A DNA stretch of 27,005 bases from Candidatus Propionivibrio dominans (GCA_016709335.1 JADJNC010000033.1:1-27005), one strand, 5' to 3'; positions 16,626-26,711 are shown, counted from the first letter of the stretch. Translations and numbers: made by a program. Notes: generated from the letters alone by a model not told the origin.

Positions 16626-17829
16626 ATGTACGCACAACGAGTCCTCTCCGGAATGCGCCCCACGGGCAGCCTGCACCTTGGCCATTATCACGGCGTGCTG
16701 AGGAACTGGATCACCCTCCAGCACGCTTATCCCCTGCCTGTTCTTCGTCGCCGACTGGCACGCCCTGACCACCCAGTACGATGACCCGCAAGGCATCGAG
16801 AAGGCGACCTGGGAGATGGTGATCGACTGGCTTGCCGCCGGCGTCGACCCCGCTCAGGCGACGCTGTTCATCCAGTCGCAGGTGCCCGAACACGCCGAAC
16901 TGCATCTCCTGCTGTCGATGATGACGCCGCTGGGCTGGCTCGAGCGCGTGCCGACCTACAAGGATCAGCAGGAGAAGCTGGAGAGCAAGGATCTGTCGAC
17001 CTATGGTTTCCTTGGCTATCCGCTGCTGCAATCGGCAGACATCCTGATCTATCGGGCCGACAAGGTGCCGGTGGGTGAAGATCAGGTGCCGCACATCGAG
17101 TTTTCGCGCGAGATCGCGCGCCGCTTCAATCACCTCTACGGTCGCGAGCCTGGATTCGAGGAGAAGGCCAGAGAGGCGGTGAAGAAACTGGGCAGCAGGA
17201 ATGCCCGGCTTTACGGCCAGTTGCGTACGCGTTATCAGCAGGAGGGGGATGCCAGCGCCATCGAGCGTGCGCACGCGCTGTTCGATACGGCGCAGAACCT
17301 CTCTCTCGTCGAGCGCGAGCGCCTCTCCGGTTATCTCGAAGGGACGGGAAAAATGATTCTGGTCGAGCCGGGCGCGCTGTTGACCGAAGCTTCAAAAATG
17401 CCCGGCCTCGATGGCCAGAAAATGTCCAAGTCATACAACAACACGATCACGCTGCGCGAGGACGAAGCTTCGGTGACGAACAAAATCAGGCGCATGCCCA
17501 CCGATCCGGCACGTGTCCGGCGCCACGATCCGGGTGACCCGGAGAAGTGCCCGGTATGGCAGTTGCATCAGGTGTATTCGGATGCGGCCTGTAGGGACTG
17601 GGTGCAGCAGGGTTGCCGCAGTGCCGGTATCGGCTGCCTGGAGTGCAAGCAACCGGTGATCGACGGCATCCTGCGCGAACAGACACCGATGCGCGAACGT
17701 GCGCAGACCTACCTCGATGATCCGCAACTGGTGCGCCACATCATCGCCGACGGCAACGAGAAAGCGCGTAAATTGGCCCAGGAAACGATGCGCGATGTTC
17801 GCCAGGCGATGGGCCTGAATTACCGTTGA
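16626..17829 (+). CDS. trpS: Tryptophan--tRNA ligase, interrupted by a +1 frameshift
   Basis: Class I aminoacyl-tRNA synthetase charging tRNA-Trp. The ATG at 16626 opens MYAQRVLSGMRPTGSLHLGH, with the HIGH-type motif HLGH at 17-20. After HAYP the frame breaks; dropping one C from CCCC at 16731-16734 restores CLFFVADWHALTTQYD and a 400-residue protein ending at 17829. The KMSKS motif is intact (corrected residues 265-269), as is GEDQVPHIEF. About 70 residues between those motifs (from FEEKAREAVKK to the region before VEPGALLTEASK) are absent from the ~330-residue E. coli enzyme and occur in longer TrpS forms. Without correction, only an internal ATG at 16816 would open the downstream frame, giving a protein without the HIGH motif. 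Confidence 0.92.
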
Positions 17830-17833
17830 GCTT

Positions 17834-18673
17834 ATGAGCGATTCTGCCGCCCTCGAACACGTCGCAGAGCCCTGGACCGAAGGGGTGGAGCCGCTGGCGC
17901 GGATCTACGGCGAGCCAATGGTGCAGTTGCCGCTCGATCTGTACATTCCGCCGGACGCCATGGCCGTCATGCTCGACGCCTTTGAAGGGCCGCTCGATCT
18001 GTTGCTGTACCTGATCCGCAAGGCCAATGTGAATGTGCTTGATATTCCGATGGCACCGCTGACCGTGCAGTATCTGACCTACGTTGAGGCCATGCGCTCG
18101 CACAATCTTGAGCTGGCGGCCGACTATCTGGTAATGGCGGCGATGCTGATCGAGATCAAGTCGCGCATGCTCCTGCCCAAGGCCAGGGTGGTCGAGGGCG
18201 AAGCCGTTGAGGATCCGCGTGCCGAACTGGTTCGCCGCCTGATCGAGTACGAGCAGATGAAGCTGGCGGCACACCGTCTTGACGAAATGCCGCAGGCCGA
18301 ACGTGATTTCGACTGGGTTGAGGTGTGGGTGGAAAAATCCATGCTGCAGCGCTTGCCCGAGGTCAGTGCCGAAGACCTGAAGAATGCCTGGGCTGGCATC
18401 CTGCGTCAGGCCAGGCTGCATACCCATCACCTGATTCAGCGCGAGGAACTGTCGGTGCGCGAACACATGGGTCTGATCCTTCGTCAGTTGCGCGACAGCG
18501 GTGGTTTTGTCGAATTCGTTGCCCTGTTCGATCCGACGCAGGGCGTTCAGGTGCTGGTGGTACACTTTCTGGCGATGCTCGAACTGGCACGTGAGCATCT
18601 GCTCGAAATGACGCAGGCCGAAGCATTTTCTCCGATTTACGTGAGGTTGGCTGATGGACGAGCTGAACATTGA
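17834..18673 (+). CDS. scpA: Segregation and condensation protein A
   Basis: Kleisin subunit of the Smc-ScpAB condensin, 279 residues, binding Smc heads and ScpB. The family signature is clear: [19 protein letters not shown] (~50-68), [12 protein letters not shown] and [20 protein letters not shown]. The C-terminal winged-helix part (~220-275) includes [19 protein letters not shown]. The ~45-residue N-terminal extension before the kleisin motif is common in betaproteobacteria. It starts 4 bp after trpS and overlaps scpB by 20 bp. Confidence 0.95.
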   Translation: MSDSAALEHVAEPWTEGVEPLARIYGEPMVQLPLDLYIPPDAMAVMLDAFEGPLDLLLYLIRKANVNVLDIPMAPLTVQYLTYVEAMRSHNLELAADYLVMAAMLIEIKSRMLLPKARVVEGEAVEDPRAELVRRLIEYEQMKLAAHRLDEMPQAERDFDWVEVWVEKSMLQRLPEVSAEDLKNAWAGILRQARLHTHHLIQREELSVREHMGLILRQLRDSGGFVEFVALFDPTQGVQVLVVHFLAMLELAREHLLEMTQAEAFSPIYVRLADGRAEH

Positions 18674-19253
18674 TTCGAAAACAGATTCGGGCACCATTCA
18701 GAATCCTCCGGATAGTCCCGTCGCCCTGAAGAACGTTCTTGAGGCGGTGTTGCTTGCGGCGCAGCAACCCTTGTCCGTGAACGAACTGAGAAAAGTCTTT
18801 GTCGAGGAAATTGGCGCCGATGTCTTGCGCGTGCTGCTTGACCAGTTGCGCGCGGAATGGTCTGAACGACCGCTGGAACTCATCCAGCTGGCCAGTGGCT
18901 GGCGCTTCCGTACGCGTGCCGAATTCCTGCCTTACCTGGAACGGCTCAACCCGGAAAAGCCGCCAAAATACTCGCGTGCCGTGCTCGAAACCCTGGCCAT
19001 CATTGCCTATCGTCAACCGGTAACGCGCGGTGACATCGAGGATATCCGCGGTGTTTCAGTGGCCACCCAGATCATCAGGGTGCTTGAAGAGCGCGGCTGG
19101 GTCGATGTCGTTGGCCATCGCGATACGCCAGGGCGCCCGGCACTGCTGGCGACGACCAGGAAATTCCTCGATGACCTCGGATTGCGCAGTGTCAGCGAAT
19201 TGCCACCCCTCGAAATGATCAATCAAACGCTGGAACTGGCTGATGCCCAATAA
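18654..19253 (+). CDS. scpB: Segregation and condensation protein B
   Basis: Partner of ScpA in the condensin complex, 199 residues with two winged-helix domains. Recognisable parts are [18 protein letters not shown] at ~23-40, [15 protein letters not shown], and the highly conserved [19 protein letters not shown] with IEDIRGV. The ATG at 18654 overlaps the end of scpA by 20 bp, indicating translational coupling and balanced synthesis of the two subunits. Its own end overlaps the next gene by 11 bp. Confidence 0.95.
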   Translation: MDELNIDSKTDSGTIQNPPDSPVALKNVLEAVLLAAQQPLSVNELRKVFVEEIGADVLRVLLDQLRAEWSERPLELIQLASGWRFRTRAEFLPYLERLNPEKPPKYSRAVLETLAIIAYRQPVTRGDIEDIRGVSVATQIIRVLEERGWVDVVGHRDTPGRPALLATTRKFLDDLGLRSVSELPPLEMINQTLELADAQ

Positions 19254-20217
19254 GACCCGTAAAACCCCGTTTCGAGCACCGGCTGGCGCGCCACGCCAGC
19301 CGCGAACTGCGGATGGTTTCGACACCGCAAAGGCGCCTGGAGCGGTGGTGGAAGGCGCGGCCAGACCCATTGCTCGCACCATGCCGCGTGCCACTGCGAC
19401 AGACCCGTCGAAGCGTAGCCGGCACAAGGAACTGCCGGGAAAGCCCGAGCGCCTGCACAAATTGCTGGCGCAAAGCGGCGTCGGTTCGCGGCGCGAGATG
19501 GAAGCGCTGATTGCCGAAGGTCGCGTCAACATCAATGGCGAAACGGCACAGACCGGCCAGTCGGCCAGCCCGGGAGACCGTATCAAGGTCAATGGCAAGC
19601 TGCTGCATCTGAAATTTTCCAACCGCCTGCCGCGCGTGATCATTTATCACAAGCCGGAAGGCGAGATCGTTTCTCGCGACGATCCCGAGCATCGTCCGAA
19701 CGTCTTCACCTCGCTGCCGAGGATGTCCGGCGGGCGATGGGTCGCCGTCGGTCGTCTCGATTTCAATACCAGCGGCCTGTTGCTGTTTACCACCTCCGGC
19801 GATCTGGCCAACCGGCTGATGCACCCGCGCTACAAGCTGGTCCGCGAGTACGCCGTACGTATTCTTGGCGAGCTGGCCGATGATGCGCGCCAGCGCCTGC
19901 TTGACGGTATCGAACTCGACGATGGTCTGGCGCAGTTCGCCACCTTCCAGGAAGCCGGCGGTGAGGGGGCCAATCACTGGTATCGCGTTTCGCTGTTCGA
20001 AGGCCGCAACCGCGAGGTGCGACGCCTGTTTGAAGCGGTCGGCGCCGTGGTCAGCCGCCTGATGCGTGTGCGCTATGGTCCGTTCATCCTGCCGCCGAAG
20101 CTCAAGCGCGGCCAGGTCATGGAGATTGGCGAAGCCGACGTGCGCAAGCTGCTGGCCGATTTTGGCATGGACGATCCGGCGCCGGGTCGCGCAGAGCACA
20201 AGCCGCGGGAACGCTGA
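19243..20217 (+). CDS. rluB: 23S rRNA pseudouridine synthase, RluB-like (RsuA family)
   Basis: Enzyme of 324 residues isomerising a uridine in 23S rRNA (U2605 in E. coli, if orthologous). Residues 1-65 are a basic, Pro/Ala/Thr-rich, probably disordered extension. An S4 RNA-binding domain follows (~69-125, [18 protein letters not shown]), then the catalytic domain with [15 protein letters not shown], whose Asp173 is the nucleophile, and [16 protein letters not shown]. Its position right after scpAB is typical for betaproteobacteria. RluB is preferred over RluF/RsuA because of this synteny and the extension. Confidence 0.92.
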   Translation: MPNKTRKTPFRAPAGAPRQPRTADGFDTAKAPGAVVEGAARPIARTMPRATATDPSKRSRHKELPGKPERLHKLLAQSGVGSRREMEALIAEGRVNINGETAQTGQSASPGDRIKVNGKLLHLKFSNRLPRVIIYHKPEGEIVSRDDPEHRPNVFTSLPRMSGGRWVAVGRLDFNTSGLLLFTTSGDLANRLMHPRYKLVREYAVRILGELADDARQRLLDGIELDDGLAQFATFQEAGGEGANHWYRVSLFEGRNREVRRLFEAVGAVVSRLMRVRYGPFILPPKLKRGQVMEIGEADVRKLLADFGMDDPAPGRAEHKPRER

Positions 20218-20246
20218 GTCAATCAGGAGATCATGAGAATCAGAGA

Positions 20247-20275
20247 TTTACGTCGGCTCCAAATTTCGTTATAAT
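20247..20275 (+). promoter_or_regulatory. Sigma70 promoter of the rimP-nusA-infB operon
   Basis: -35 TTTACG (20247-20252), exactly 17 bp spacer, perfect -10 TATAAT (20270-20275). Transcription would start near 20282, leaving a leader of about 70 nt that contains two terminator-like hairpins. Confidence 0.75.
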
Positions 20276-20293
20276 CCAGCGGTTTTTCCGCTC

Positions 20294-20340
20294 GCCCCTC
20301 AGGGGCAATTTTTTCGGGGATGGGCTTTCGCCCATTTTTT
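20294..20340 (+). terminator. Two tandem terminator-like hairpins in the rimP leader (candidate attenuator)
   Basis: Hairpin 1: GCCCC-TCA-GGGGC (20294-20306) followed by AATTTTTT. Hairpin 2: ATGGGC-TTTC-GCCCAT (20320-20335) followed by five Ts. Both lie after the promoter and before the rimP ATG at 20351, so they act on this operon and not on rluB alone. GGGG at 20316-20319 could also pair with CCCC at 20295-20298, giving an alternative fold. This resembles the rimP-leader attenuators described in gammaproteobacteria. Confidence 0.75.
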
Positions 20341-20350
20341 ATTTGTAGCC

Positions 20351-20797
20351 ATGGATTTGCACAAACTTGTCGATAAAACGGTGACCGGTCTCGGATTCGA
20401 GCTCGTGGACGTCGAGCAGAGCCCGCGTGGCCGCGTGCTGCGTCTTTTCATCGACAAGCGGGATAAACCAGGCGGGATCGATATTGAGGATTGCACACTG
20501 GTCAGCAACCAGTTGTCGCGCGTGCTGGCTGTCGAGAATGTCGATTATGAGCGTCTCGAAGTTTCTTCTCCCGGTCTTGACCGGGTGCTGAAGAAGCCCG
20601 AGGATTTCGAGCGTTTTTGCGGCTCGGAGATCAATCTGAGGTTGCGACTGCCGATCAGTGGCCGGCGCAATTTCAACGGCGTTGTGCTCGGTGTACAGGA
20701 TGGCAAGTTACGCCTGACGATAGATACGGGCGAAGTGGCGCTGGATCTTGGCAATATCGACAAGGCCCGGCTGGTTCCAAGGTTCGACAAGAAATGA
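20351..20797 (+). CDS. rimP: Ribosome maturation factor RimP
   Basis: Cytosolic 30S assembly factor of 148 residues acting around S12 and the central pseudoknot. Typical motifs are [35 protein letters not shown], and [18 protein letters not shown], followed by the C-terminal SH3-like domain. It is first in rimP-nusA-infB-rbfA-truB. The ATG at 20351 directly follows the U-tract of the second leader hairpin and has no visible Shine-Dalgarno sequence, which is unusual next to its neighbours. Confidence 0.95.
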   Translation: MDLHKLVDKTVTGLGFELVDVEQSPRGRVLRLFIDKRDKPGGIDIEDCTLVSNQLSRVLAVENVDYERLEVSSPGLDRVLKKPEDFERFCGSEINLRLRLPISGRRNFNGVVLGVQDGKLRLTIDTGEVALDLGNIDKARLVPRFDKK

Positions 20798-20825
20798 TCA
20801 GGCTGGATCAGGGGGTAGTGAGAAT

Positions 20826-22298
20826 ATGAGCCGCGAAATTTTGCTGCTGGTGGATGTACTGGCGCGCGAGAAGAACGTGAACAAGGACATCGTCTTCGGT
20901 GCACTTGAATTGGCGCTTGCGTCAGCAACCAAGAAGCGCATTCACGACGACGCCGATGTACGCGTTGTTGTCGATCGCGAAACCGGAGATTTTGAGTCTT
21001 TCCGCCGCTGGGAGATCGTCGCCGACGCCGATTTCATTCACGAGGCTCAGCACATCCCGCTCTCCGAAGCCCAGAAGCAGGATCCCGAAGTGGAAATCGG
21101 CGATTACCTCGAAGAGACACTGGAGCCGATAGATTTCGGACGGATTGGCGCACAGGCGGCCAAGCAGGTGATTCTTCAGAAAATCCGCGATGCCGAGCGC
21201 GAGCAGATTCTCAATGACTTCCTTGAGCGCAAGGAGCATCTCGTTACCGGAACCATCAAGCGCATGGAGCGCGGCAATGCCAGTATCGAGGCCGGCAAGA
21301 TCGAGGCGGTCCTGCCACGTGACCAGATGATCCCGCGCGAAAATCTGCGCGTCGGTGACCGCATCAAGGCCTTTCTGCTGCGTATCGACCGTGCCGCCCG
21401 TGGCCCGCAACTGATCCTGTCGCGCACGGCGCCCGAGTTCATCATCAAGCTGTTCGAGATGGAAGTGCCTGAAGTCGATGACGGCCTGCTGGAAATCAAG
21501 GCCGCCGCCCGCGATGCAGGCATGCGCGCCAAGATCGCCGTCAAGTCCAATGACCAGCGTGTTGATCCGATCGGCACCTGCGTCGGCATGCGCGGCATGC
21601 GGGTCACTGCGGTGACCAACGAACTGGCCGGCGAGCGTGTCGACATCGTGCTGTGGTCGGCTGATCCGGCAAAGTTTGTCGTCGGTGCGCTGGCACCGGC
21701 CGAAGTGCTGTCGGTGATCGTCGATGAGGACCGGCACAGCATGGATGTGGTCGTCGATGAAGACAACCTGGCGATTGCCATCGGTCGTGGCGGTCAGAAC
21801 GTTCGCCTGGCTTCCGAAATGACCGGCTGGACAATCAATCTGATGACCGAGGAAGAGTCGCAGACGCGCCTTGAAGCCGAATCGGCGGCGATTCGCGTAC
21901 TGTTCATGGAAAAGCTCGATGTCGATGAAGAAGTGGCCAACATTCTGATCGGCGAAGGATTCTCGACGCTCGAAGAAGTGGCCTACGTACCCCTGCATGA
22001 AATGCTCGAGATCGAGGCATTTGATGAGGCCACTGTCCAGGAATTGCGTGATCGCGCACGAAACGTTCTGTTGACCGAGGCCATCGTTACCGAAGAACAG
22101 ATCGACGATGTGGCCGAAGACATGCTTGGCCTGGAGGGAATGGACAAGTCACTGGCCGGCAAGCTGTCAGCCAACGGTATCAAGACACGCGACGACCTGG
22201 CGGATCTGGCTGTCGACGAACTCACTGAAATGACCGGTATCGATGTTGATCGTGCCAAACAACTGATCACCACGGCGCGTGCGCACTGGTTCGAGTAA
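20826..22298 (+). CDS. nusA: Transcription termination/antitermination factor NusA
   Basis: RNA polymerase-binding elongation factor of 490 residues, controlling pausing, termination and rRNA antitermination. Domains in order: N-terminal RNAP-binding (1-~130, [18 protein letters not shown]), S1 (~135-200, [18 protein letters not shown]), KH1 ([14 protein letters not shown]), KH2 ([19 protein letters not shown]), and two C-terminal acidic repeats (~365-420 and ~435-488) as in proteobacterial NusA. The ATG at 20826 matches the family start; an upstream in-frame ATG inside rimP is rejected. It lies 28 bp after rimP. The leader terminators of this operon may be a target of its own activity (inference). 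Confidence 0.97.
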   Translation: MSREILLLVDVLAREKNVNKDIVFGALELALASATKKRIHDDADVRVVVDRETGDFESFRRWEIVADADFIHEAQHIPLSEAQKQDPEVEIGDYLEETLEPIDFGRIGAQAAKQVILQKIRDAEREQILNDFLERKEHLVTGTIKRMERGNASIEAGKIEAVLPRDQMIPRENLRVGDRIKAFLLRIDRAARGPQLILSRTAPEFIIKLFEMEVPEVDDGLLEIKAAARDAGMRAKIAVKSNDQRVDPIGTCVGMRGMRVTAVTNELAGERVDIVLWSADPAKFVVGALAPAEVLSVIVDEDRHSMDVVVDEDNLAIAIGRGGQNVRLASEMTGWTINLMTEEESQTRLEAESAAIRVLFMEKLDVDEEVANILIGEGFSTLEEVAYVPLHEMLEIEAFDEATVQELRDRARNVLLTEAIVTEEQIDDVAEDMLGLEGMDKSLAGKLSANGIKTRDDLADLAVDELTEMTGIDVDRAKQLITTARAHWFE

Positions 22299-22317
22299 GT
22301 AGAAAAGAGGATTTCAC

Positions 22318-25041
22318 ATGGCGCAAACAAGTGTTGCCCAATTTGCCACCGACCTCAAGATGCAGGCGGCGACGTTGCTTGAGCAGTTGCAAAAGGCTGG
22401 TGTTGCCAAGAGCAAGGCGGATGATGTTCTATCCGAGCAGGACAAGTCGAAGCTGCTTGATTATCTGCGTCGTTCGCACGGCGTCGGCGATGCCAAGACC
22501 AAGATTACCCTGACGCGCAAGGAAACCAGCGAGATCAAATCGCAGGACTCGCACGGAAAGTCGCATACGGTTCAGGTTGAAGTGCGCAAAAAGCGGGTGC
22601 TGGTCAAGCGCGATACTCCGGAAATTCGCCCGGAAGTTCGTGTCGAGGCCGTCCCGGCGCCGGAAGTTGCGGTCATTGCACCGGAACCGCTCGTTGAACC
22701 CCCCGTCGTCGACGCGTTTGTTGAAGCGCCTGTTGAGGCAAAACCCGGGAGAAGTTCAGTAGCGAAGGCCAAGGCAGCCACCGAGGTCAAGGCCGAAACA
22801 CCTGGCGAAGCCAGGACCGGTACCAAGAAAGTCGTGACTCGTGCTTCGATCATTGGCGAGGAACAGCAGAAGCTTCGCGCCGAGGAAGATCGGCGCAACG
22901 CCGAACTGCGTGCGCGTCAGGAAGCCGAGTATTTGTCCAAGCAGCAACATATCGACGATCTGGCCCGTCTGAAAATTGAAGCCGAAGAGAAGGCGGTTGC
23001 CGCACGCGCCGCTGAAGCGGCAAAAAGAGTTGCCGTTCAGACCGCAACCGACAAGCCGGCGGATGACAACACCCTGCACAAGCCGGCAGGCAAGCCTGGT
23101 GCCGCTGACAAGAAATCGGCCGACAAGAAGGGGCAGTGGAAGAACGAGGGCGCCAACAAGCGACAGGGGCTGAAGACGCGCGGTGCGACCGGTGGCACGG
23201 GCTGGCGTGACAACAAGCATGGCAAGCGCAGTACTCGCGGCGCGGAGACTGACGAGGCGCATTCCTTCCAGGCACCCACCGAAGCGGTAGTACACGAGGT
23301 GCATGTGCCGGAGACCATTTCGGTTTCCGATCTGGCCCACAAGATGACGGTCAAGGCCACTGAAGTCATCAAGACCCTGATGAAGATGGGATCGATGGTA
23401 ACGATCAACCAGGTTCTGGATCAGGAAACGGCGATGATTATCGTTGAGGAAATGGGCCACAAGGCCTTTGCCGCCAAACTTGACGATCCCGATGCCTTCA
23501 TAGACGATACGGCGCATCATGACGCGCCGCTGCTGCCGCGGGCTCCGGTGGTCACCGTCATGGGACACGTCGACCACGGCAAGACCTCGTTGCTTGACTA
23601 TATTCGCCGTACGCGGGTGGCCTCCGGTGAAGCGGGCGGCATAACGCAGCATATCGGTGCCTATCACGTCGAAACCGAGCGTGGCATGGTGACCTTCCTC
23701 GATACGCCGGGGCACGAAGCGTTCACGGCAATGCGCGCACGCGGTGCCAAAGCGACTGACCTGGTTATCCTGGTCGTCGCTGCCGACGACGGCGTCATGC
23801 CGCAGACCAAAGAAGCCATTCACCACGCCAAAGCGGCGGGGGTGCCGATCATCGTCGCGGTCAACAAGATCGACAAGCCGGAAGCCAACCCCGAGCGTGT
23901 CAAGCAGGAACTGGTTGCCGAGCAGGTCGTTCCCGAAGAGTACGGTGGCGACGCTCCCTTCATTTCCGTTTCCGCCAAGACTGGTGCGGGCATCGACGAA
24001 CTCCTCGAGAACGTGCTGCTGCAGGCCGAAGTGCTCGAACTGCGAGCGCCCAGGGAAGCGCCGGCGAAGGGTTTGATCATCGAGGCGCGTCTCGACAAGG
24101 GACGCGGGCCGGTGGCGACCATGCTGGTACAGACTGGAACCCTGCGTCAGGGCGACGTCTTGCTGGCCGGTCAGGTATTCGGCCGGATTCGCGCCATGCT
24201 CGATGAAAATGGAAAGCCGATCAAGGAAGCCGGGCCCTCGATCCCGGTCGAAATTCTTGGCCTTTCGGATGTGCCGGCTGCCGGCCAGGAGGCAGTAGTC
24301 CTTGCTGACGAACGCAAGGCTCGTGAAATCGCGCTCTTCCGCCAGGGCAAGTTCCGCGACGTCAAACTGGCCACCAAGCAGGCCGCCAATCTTGAGAATA
24401 TCCTTGACCAGATGACTGAAGCCGAAGTCAAGACCCTGGCACTGATCATCAAGGCCGACGTGCAGGGTTCGCAGGAAGCGCTTGTCCAGTCCTTGCAGAA
24501 GCTTTCAACCGACGAGGTCAAGGTCAATGTCATTCACGGCGCGGTGGGTGCCATCAGCGAGTCCGACGTGCATCTGGCGCAAGCCTCCAAGGCGGTCATC
24601 ATCGGCTTCAATACCCGTGCCGATGCCGGTGCGCGCAAGGCGGCCGAGAGTGTGGGTGTCGATATCCGTTACTACAACATCATTTACGATGCGGTAGACG
24701 AAGTGCGGGCGGCACTCTCCGGCATGCTGTCGCCCGAGAAGCGGGAAGAGATCACCGGTCTGGTCGAGATACGCCAGGTTTTTCGTGCCACCAAGATCGG
24801 CACGATTGCCGGCTGTTACGTGCTCGAAGGCCTGGTCAAGCGGAGCTCGCGTGCCCGTCTGTTGCGCGACCATGTCGTTATCTGGGACGGCGAGTTCGAG
24901 TCGCTCAAGCGTTTCAAGGATGACGTCAAGGAAGTCCGTTCCGGGTTCGAATGCGGCCTGTCGCTGAAAAACTTCAACGACTACCAGGAAGGCGATCAAC
25001 TGGAAGTGTACGACGTGACGGAAATCGCCCGGACGCTGTAA
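22318..25041 (+). CDS. infB: Translation initiation factor IF-2
   Basis: GTPase of 907 residues that brings fMet-tRNA to the 30S and drives subunit joining. An IF2-N domain (1-~50) is followed by a charged Lys/Ala/Glu-rich linker (~60-320), a second IF2-N domain (~335-385), then the G domain with G1 GHVDHGKT at 416-423, DTPGHEAF from 462 and NKIDKPEA from 516. The C-terminal domains carry the fMet-tRNA-binding part. An AAGAGG site precedes the ATG. In E. coli, internal starts give shorter IF2 forms; I cannot tell here. Confidence 0.98.
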   Translation: MAQTSVAQFATDLKMQAATLLEQLQKAGVAKSKADDVLSEQDKSKLLDYLRRSHGVGDAKTKITLTRKETSEIKSQDSHGKSHTVQVEVRKKRVLVKRDTPEIRPEVRVEAVPAPEVAVIAPEPLVEPPVVDAFVEAPVEAKPGRSSVAKAKAATEVKAETPGEARTGTKKVVTRASIIGEEQQKLRAEEDRRNAELRARQEAEYLSKQQHIDDLARLKIEAEEKAVAARAAEAAKRVAVQTATDKPADDNTLHKPAGKPGAADKKSADKKGQWKNEGANKRQGLKTRGATGGTGWRDNKHGKRSTRGAETDEAHSFQAPTEAVVHEVHVPETISVSDLAHKMTVKATEVIKTLMKMGSMVTINQVLDQETAMIIVEEMGHKAFAAKLDDPDAFIDDTAHHDAPLLPRAPVVTVMGHVDHGKTSLLDYIRRTRVASGEAGGITQHIGAYHVETERGMVTFLDTPGHEAFTAMRARGAKATDLVILVVAADDGVMPQTKEAIHHAKAAGVPIIVAVNKIDKPEANPERVKQELVAEQVVPEEYGGDAPFISVSAKTGAGIDELLENVLLQAEVLELRAPREAPAKGLIIEARLDKGRGPVATMLVQTGTLRQGDVLLAGQVFGRIRAMLDENGKPIKEAGPSIPVEILGLSDVPAAGQEAVVLADERKAREIALFRQGKFRDVKLATKQAANLENILDQMTEAEVKTLALIIKADVQGSQEALVQSLQKLSTDEVKVNVIHGAVGAISESDVHLAQASKAVIIGFNTRADAGARKAAESVGVDIRYYNIIYDAVDEVRAALSGMLSPEKREEITGLVEIRQVFRATKIGTIAGCYVLEGLVKRSSRARLLRDHVVIWDGEFESLKRFKDDVKEVRSGFECGLSLKNFNDYQEGDQLEVYDVTEIARTL

Positions 25042-25443
25042 GTGACGATCAACAAGGGCTTTGCACGCAAGGATCGGGTGTGCGAACAGATTCGCCGCGA
25101 ACTGGCGGAGCTGATACGCACCGAACTCAGGGATCCGCGCGTTGGCATGATCAGCATCACCGAGGTTGAGGTGACGGCGGATTATGCCCACGCCAAGGTG
25201 TTTTTCAGCACCCTGGCCGGCAGCGAACATCTGCCGGAGGTGATGACCGGCTTGCAGAAGGCCTCGGGCTTCCTGCGTCGCGAGCTGGGCAAGCGCATCA
25301 GCATTCACATGACGCCGCAATTGCATTTCGTATTTGATCAATCGCTCGAACGCGGAGCCGAGCTTACCAGGCTGATCCAGGAAGCCGTGGCGATTTCGGA
25401 AACCTCCGATCCCGCGCCCCAAACCGATCTTGGCAACAGCTAG
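25042..25443 (+). CDS. rbfA: 30S ribosome-binding factor A
   Basis: KH-type RNA-binding protein of 133 residues needed for 16S 5'-end processing and 30S maturation, notably in the cold. Motifs: GFARKDRVCEQIRRELAEL, LRDPRVGMISITEVEVTADY, and the C-terminal TPQLHFVFDQSLERGAELT. It starts with GTG, placed directly after the infB TAA with no gap, so translation probably depends on ribosomes ending infB. No ATG is available at a suitable position. Confidence 0.95.
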   Translation: MTINKGFARKDRVCEQIRRELAELIRTELRDPRVGMISITEVEVTADYAHAKVFFSTLAGSEHLPEVMTGLQKASGFLRRELGKRISIHMTPQLHFVFDQSLERGAELTRLIQEAVAISETSDPAPQTDLGNS

Positions 25444-26350
25444 CAAACGCACCTGGCAGCGCGTCGACGGCGTACTGCTGCTCGACAAGCCGGGTGGCAT
25501 GACATCCAATGCCGCCTTGCAAAGTGCGCGCCGTCTGTACTCTGCTGCCAAGGCCGGGCATACCGGAACACTGGATCCGCTGGCCACGGGCTTGCTGCCG
25601 CTTTGTTTTGGCGAGGCTACCAAGTTCTCGTCGGATCTGCTCGACGCCGACAAGACCTACGAGGCTGAACTTCTGTTTGGCGTGACGACCGATACCGGGG
25701 ATGCCGAAGGCGCTGTTTTGCAGCGTCGCCAGCCGCAGTTCGGACGCGCTGAACTGGAAGCGGCCTTGCTGCACTTCCGCGGTCGGATCAGCCAGATTCC
25801 CCCCATGTATTCTGCGCTCAAGCGCGCTGGCCAACCTCTCTATCGGTTGGCCAGGCAAGGCATCGAAGTCGAGCGGGAGGCCCGCGTGGTGACCATCAAC
25901 GAATTGCTGCTTCTCGGTTTCACGGGTGATCGTTGCCGTTTGCGCGTCAACTGCAGCAAAGGAACCTACATTCGTACGCTGGCTGAGGACATTGGCAATG
26001 CGCTTGCCTGCGGTGCTCATCTGACCGCTTTGCGACGTGTTTCGGTTGGTGCGCTACAGATTGCCGATGCGCTTACCCTGGATCAACTCAATGCACTGTC
26101 CGAAGGAGATCGTACCCATTGCCTGCTGGCGCCGGATACCCTGTTGCAGACACTGCCGGCAGTCCATCTCGATACCGCGGCCACGCTGCGGTTTTCTCAC
26201 GGGAATCCAGTCAGCATCGCGGTCAGCATCGAAGGCCGCGTCATGGCAACGCCGGGAAAGTGCCGGGTCTATGGCGACCAGGGTTTGCTCGGCCTGGGTG
26301 AGTTCGACGCTTCAGGAAACGTACATCCGCGCCGTCTGGTGTGCGCCTGA
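25430..26350 (+). CDS. truB: tRNA pseudouridine(55) synthase
   Basis: Enzyme of 306 residues making Ψ55 in the T-loop of tRNAs. The catalytic Asp is in GHTGTLDPLATGLLPL, preceded by GVLLLDKPGGMTSN; the RLRVNCSKGTYIRTLAEDIG motif and a C-terminal PUA-like part follow. The only start compatible with the conserved N-terminus is a TTG at 25430 inside rbfA (14-bp overlap), without a clear ribosome site; the next ATG would delete the DKPGG motif. Coupling to rbfA translation is the likely mode. Confidence 0.95.
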   Translation: MATASKRTWQRVDGVLLLDKPGGMTSNAALQSARRLYSAAKAGHTGTLDPLATGLLPLCFGEATKFSSDLLDADKTYEAELLFGVTTDTGDAEGAVLQRRQPQFGRAELEAALLHFRGRISQIPPMYSALKRAGQPLYRLARQGIEVEREARVVTINELLLLGFTGDRCRLRVNCSKGTYIRTLAEDIGNALACGAHLTALRRVSVGALQIADALTLDQLNALSEGDRTHCLLAPDTLLQTLPAVHLDTAATLRFSHGNPVSIAVSIEGRVMATPGKCRVYGDQGLLGLGEFDASGNVHPRRLVCA

Positions 26351-26400
26351 TCGCGCTCCTCCATTTTTTCATTTTCAATACGGATACTTTTTTAAAGGCG

Positions 26401-26511
26401 TAGGTCGGGTTAGCGTTTTTCGCGTAACCCGACTGAAGGCAGGGCAGAGCCGACGAGCACCAGCGATAGCGCATCCTGTCGGGTTACGCCCTGCGGGCTA
26501 ACCCGACCTAC
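26401..26511. repeat. REP-type palindromic doublet, copy 3 of 3
   Basis: A 111-bp unit between truB and the rpsO promoter. Left hairpin: GTCGGGTTAGCG with CGCGTAACCCGAC. Right hairpin: GTCGGGTTACGCCC with GGGCTAACCCGAC. The outer ends TAGGTCGGGTTAGC and GCTAACCCGACCTA are perfect mirror images. Part of the truB-rpsO gap (26351-26711), where I see no gene. Confidence 0.88.
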
Positions 26512-26584
26512 AAAATCTGAGCCTGTGTGGGGGATTCTGACATGAGATGCGTTGGCACTGCATTTCGAACAGAGCACACCAGGC

Positions 26585-26614
26585 TTGTCGGCCAAAGCGT
26601 GAACAGGCTATAAT
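26585..26614 (+). promoter_or_regulatory. Sigma70 promoter of rpsO
   Basis: -35 TTGTCG (26585-26590), 18-bp spacer, perfect -10 TATAAT (26609-26614). Transcription would start near 26621, about 90 nt before the rpsO ATG. Confidence 0.7.
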
Positions 26615-26620
26615 CCGCGG

Positions 26621-26711
26621 CTCGCTTCGCCAAGCGATTATCCTGTTCATTAACCTGGCGTGTGCTCTATCAAACTGGGGCGGCGTCGTTTTTCAAGAAA
26701 GAGAGTTTGAC
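26621..26711 (+). promoter_or_regulatory. rpsO 5' leader, possible S15 autoregulatory site
   Basis: A leader of about 90 nt with a small hairpin CGCTT-CGCC-AAGCG (26623-26636) at its 5' end and the ribosome site GAAAGAGAG near its 3' end. S15 represses its own mRNA through leader structures in several bacteria. I cannot identify the specific S15-binding fold here by eye. Confidence 0.35.

Noticed and set aside
16731..16734. Programmed +1 frameshift as the main explanation for trpS
   Set aside because: CCCC is slip-prone, but no stimulatory structure or internal Shine-Dalgarno is evident. A second similar lesion 240 bp away without a good slip site (GCC to CCC) points to base-calling error.
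24505..25653. Minus-strand frame of 382 codons opposite infB, rbfA and truB
   Set aside because: It spans three well-supported genes on the other strand, which is incompatible with normal coding.
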